Shown here: piece after piece, positions 60,325 to 64,000 of the stretch
Layout: each line of letters opens with the position of its first letter
Numbering within the stretch: position 1 is the first letter of the stretch
Source of the DNA: Centropristis striata
Lineage: Eukaryota; Chordata; Actinopteri; Perciformes; Serranidae
Direction: 5' to 3'
Assembly (NCBI RefSeq): GCF_030273125.1
Contig: NC_081519.1
Location: forward strand, 8,646,369-8,710,368
Length of the DNA: 64,000 nucleotides
Program-made: the position numbers and the translations under genes
Notes under the pieces: model-generated
Seen by the model: the letters and a program-made list of their open reading frames with translations, nothing else
The model's database searches: none
What the model was told of the DNA's origin: nothing

Positions 60325-60326
60325 GG
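60031..60326. repeat. (TG)n arrays with a tandemly duplicated spacer, ending in (GTCT)n
   Basis: TG tracts at about 60032-60081, 60160-60198 and 60261-60286 separate two copies of a spacer (gtgtatctggaggagtgtac... and gtgtatcttgaggagtgtgc...), each containing aactaaaatcacat and gttacctgtgtg. A (GTCT)n run of about ten units follows at 60286-60325. The spacer copies differ at several positions. Confidence 0.85.
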
Positions 60327-61335
60327 TTTTCTTTTTCTGTGAGATGGATGAAAGGATCAAAGGCTTTGGGGTTGACCAATCAGAGCAGAGCAATCAACGG
60401 AATGAACTGCTGCTGTAGAATGTTCAGGCACAATGACAGCAGTAGAGGTGAACAGACTGGAATTTCTGGCCTCGAACAGAAAGCATTTTTGGCAAAACCA
60501 TAATACCTATCATTGATCCGACTTCACTTTGAGCATCCTGAGTTCTTCCTGAACGTCTACATATGTTTGTTTTTTTTAAAGAAAATTAAGAAATAGCTTT
60601 GTAAGAGCGATCTGTTAAATATGCTTTTCTCCAGAAATCTTCCTGCGTTTTTAATATGGGAGTCAATAGGGCTGTTGGTGCTTGTTGGTGGCGCATCTGT
60701 GCATCCTACGCCCAAACTATAACTCTGACAGTTTTACCAGAGGAGTGTGAGGGAGAAGACACATTTTCCTACGTTTCTATGTATAAATTATTTCTGTAGA
60801 GTGGAATTTGCTGCCTGGAGCGCAGTTTTCAAATTTATTTTTTGACAATTTTTTCTCTCCCTCTACATTCAGCGATGATGTCTCACACATTTTGACACAA
60901 ACATTCCAAGCAATACACACCCATTATAATCTCAAAATTTCTCCAAAAATGATCATGGTCATTGAACAGGGATTGATAAAAAACTATATGACCTATCGAA
61001 ACGTGGATTAAAGCACCGATACACAAGACTTGTGTCTACTGTTTAAAGTTTAAATGGAGTCTCTAGGTGAAATTATGCCGGAGAAGTAGACGTTTGAAAA
61101 TCTCCAATTATTGTTCTTTTTCGCTAATTTTTTTTCCGGCCGTCCCATTCACTTCAATGCAAAATTTTGCATAGCTGTCGTGGCCACTGCTCGGTGCGAT
61201 TGCCCCGTGGCCTTAACTATCACAACACCGCACCTGTTCTAATCAGATCCAGGAGTAAAGACTGCACTCCTGTCTGTAACAGAATCACTGTGTCTGGCTC
61301 GAGCAGCTGGTCAATCATCAGCTCTTTTGTTGCCA
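60327..61335. other. Gene-free stretch
   Basis: Nothing recognisable as a gene or classified repeat. Confidence 0.4.
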
Positions 61336-61484
61336 GACCTCTCTGCAGCTTTGGACACGGTTAACCACCAGATCCTCCTCTCTTCACTTGCAGAACTTGG
61401 TATCTCAGGTTCTGCCCTCCGATGGTTCGCGTCCTACCTACCAGAGAGATCTTTTAGAGTATCTTGGAAGAGAGAAGTGTCTTA
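61336..61484 (+). mobile_element. LINE reverse-transcriptase fragment (L2/Maui-like)
   Basis: Translation from 61336 gives DLSAALDTVNHQILLSSLAE, then LGISGSALRWFASYL and ERSFRVSWKREV, the conserved reverse-transcriptase block of L2-type LINEs in which the usual phenylalanine before DTVNH has become leucine. It stops soon after at TAA. The rest of the element is missing on both sides. Confidence 0.75.
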
Positions 61485-64000
61485 ATATGTTTCTTCAGTC
61501 TGCTAAATTGCAGGCTTCAATCAAAGCTTATTTTAGTTAAGTTCTCAGGACGTATTAATAACATATGAATGTCATGAATGCCACAATTGCTCTTTTGCTT
61601 CAATGTTTAACACGATATATCTGATTTACGATACGTCTCTTTTGTTTTGTTTCTGTGCAGCATGTGTAGAGTTCTGATTTCCATATGTGCTGTATGTGTG
61701 CAGATATGTAGCCATGCTAACATCATATGTTCACCATAGCTACAGAGCAGAAACAACCTCTGAATGATCTCTCTCAGCTGTCTCTGCTTTTATTCCTAAA
61801 ATATGATGTCATTCTGTGGGGCCTTCTGTATCCATCAGGTTTTAGATATTTGTAAGGGGGGCTTTTCTTTAGCAGATAATCAACATTTTCTGTAGTTGAA
61901 AGTATTAAAAAAAAAAAAATCATTCTGCATCCTAGAAAATGATTAACAAAGCACCACTTATGAAATGCCTCTGACCAGATTATATAATACTAACCTTTAA
62001 GGGAAAGAAATCCACATTTTAGGGAATACCCATATTTGCTTTCTTGCTTTCTTTCTTTCTTTCTAGATGAGAAGATAGATACCAGTCATATATTTGTATG
62101 TTAAATTGTAAAAAAAAATCTCAGCAGGAAAGTGAAAATGTCTATAACCAAAGACCAAAAAAATGGAGAAACAGCCAGTCCCTTTCCAACTACAAGCCTT
62201 TCAGCGCATGTTTTTTTTTCTAACAATGTGCTTTGGAAGTTTTCTGAAACATAGAAGGTATTAAAATTAAATGCACAAGCATTTATACCTCTGATAGTCA
62301 TCACACATATACAGTATAGACAGCAGTTTCCATATCATAAATTATTAAGATTACATATATGGTAATTGGCACCTAGTCCTGACCTAAACCCTGAACCAAG
62401 AAGATTGGACTGTATTCCTAAAATGAATTACAACCCAGGTATTAATCTGAGCCCAAACACTGAATATGTACAGATCACTTTTTATGTGGAAACTGGTTGT
62501 GTGGCATATTATTTTGACTTTGAATAGTTTAGCACTTATCAATCTTAGACTTAACCTGTGCGGTGGCCGGTTTGTGCACATTCACGTTACCAAGTACAGG
62601 AAACCAACTAATTGAGGCCACGTCGGGATCTTTCTTTCAGCTTTCTTACACTCCTAGTTACTTTCCAAATACACCACCAATGTTGGCAACTTTTACATTT
62701 TGAAATGAGAAACTCTCCTTACCTCTTAGTTGCAAAAACTCAGTGTGTGCTGCACACATTGAGGCTCTGCACAGAAAGGAATCACCACCACACCTTGGCC
62801 TCTCATGTATTGTTTTCTCGTTAAATGTGTATAAAAAGTTATCAATAAAAGTTTAAATAATCAACATATTTAATTTGCTTGGATAACTATATTTTTCCTC
62901 TTTTCTTTCCAGACTTTAATCACCGGCCTCTGTAATGGAGGTATGACAGCAGGTCACTGTGCTGTTTTTCACCTGGACAGGTGGAATTTGGAGGGAAAGC
63001 TTCAGGCGATTTAAAAATGAGAGTCTAGCTGTTTGTCTCTCCTCACAAGGTGAAAGCCTGTGAATTCCTGCCTCATGATGGGGTAAACCAACTCTCCTTC
63101 ATGTCCCGAAACACAGCCTGGCTCAGAATAATTATTCTTAAGGATAACTCTAAGCAAACACACCGTCTGAGCTTTGGCTCCGTCAGACAATTTGAGTGTA
63201 AGCCGATTTGTCTCTTGTCACCGGACTGCACTCAGACATGTAACAGAAAAAACACCACAACCACCCACACAATAGTATATTTATAAAGCTGAAAGGGAAA
63301 ATGACTCCCTACAGGAAGAAAAAACCCACTAAACTCTCCTGTAATCTCTCCTATCCCCCATGTTGTCACACATCTTTAAATCCAGTTAAATCAGCTAAAC
63401 ATGGAGACCAACCCGTGGTGGAGAAGAGAGAATGAGGAGATCAGTGTCAGCCCAAAGAAAGCACAAAAGACAGATATCTCATGTTATCACTGAGTCCCTT
63501 TGCATTCCTCTGGAAACCTGGGGGAAAAACAGAACTCGAAAACAGCAAGTAATAAATAATTTTTCATATCTTTTCTGAATTGCAAATTGGCTACATTTCA
63601 AGAAAGAGCAAATAAGATTACTCACTTTTCTTATTTTAAAAAAGGCTGCATATAAAAACAATGTTTTTGCTTGGAAGGATAGAAGTGATCTTATTTTGAA
63701 ATCAACATATTGTTAAAGAGATGACAATTATAAAGTGACAATGAGACATCTGTAATGCACTACAGAGTCTGACAAATGTAGTAAAATGATGATTTAACAT
63801 TTTTTAAGTGGCAACTCCAACCCATTCCCCCATAAAAACATGCTCACACATGTTGATTGACAGCAGCTTGCTAGTGGGAGTTCAATTTCACACTTTAAAA
63901 CAAGCTACATTTCATGCCTACTTTACTTATTTTTCATTAAATCTGCTTTGCTGGGTCCTACTGCCTGCCTCTGCACACTGAACCTTCACATTAGAAGAGA
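61485..64000. other. Gene-free right end of window
   Basis: No exon is called. 61992-62115 looks like the left end of the fold-back family (agggaatacccatatttgct, agatgagaagatagatacc) with a TTTC run at about 62046-62064. A small segment 62913-62940 bounded by ctttccag and gtatga could be an exon but has nothing else in its favour. Confidence 0.4.

Noticed and set aside
62913..62940. A micro-exon between ctttccag and gtatga
   Set aside because: Too short to judge, with no neighbouring exon to join and a weak donor.
1..64000. CRISPR arrays, phage or bacterial operons, rRNA genes
   Set aside because: Nothing of the kind is present; the tandem repeats are eukaryotic micro- and minisatellites and the genes are spliced vertebrate genes.

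Overview
The window is vertebrate nuclear DNA and almost certainly from a teleost fish. It is AT-rich, has spliced genes with GT/AG introns, long CA/TG and TA microsatellites, and many dispersed repeats of fish type: a 5'-truncated Rex3-like LINE, a DIRS-like tyrosine-recombinase retrotransposon, piggyBac-, Tc1/mariner- and hAT-like miniature elements, and tRNA-like SINEs. The repeat mix resembles that of spiny-rayed fishes, but the species cannot be fixed from the sequence.

Only two protein genes can be supported, both on the + strand and both in the first quarter. Positions 1 to about 4985 hold the 3' half of a G-protein alpha-i subunit gene, best matched to gnai2: the last three coding exons (1746-1875, 2072-2225, 3724-3914), an intron inside the 3' UTR, and a 3' UTR of about 1 kb. 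The first five exons lie to the left of the window. About 7 kb downstream is a complete small gene of the INKA/FAM212 family, best called inka1: a non-coding first exon near 12201-12345, a 34-base second exon carrying the start codon, and one large coding exon 14313-15293 encoding most of a 332-residue predicted PAK4-inhibitor protein. GNAI2 and INKA1 both lie on human 3p21, which supports both names.

From about 15.4 kb to the right edge (48 kb) I find no convincing host exon. This stretch holds mobile-element debris, microsatellites and unannotated single-copy sequence. Its most notable item is a 1.23 kb DIRS-like element at 56480-57709. It keeps both inverted terminal repeats and the internal complementary region, but only part of its reverse transcriptase/RNase H and recombinase coding. 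It sits inside an older fold-back miniature transposon that recurs about five times in the window. Other structures are a perfect 80-bp palindrome at 9247-9326, a LINE-like insertion with a 15-bp target duplication about 160 bp upstream of the inferred inka1 start site, a pair of inverted repeat copies about 2.7 kb apart near 37-40 kb, and a 21-bp minisatellite at 35.3-35.7 kb.

I found no bacterial-type operon, CRISPR array, rRNA, functional tRNA or clearly novel system. All calls were made by reading; no alignment or database search was run.
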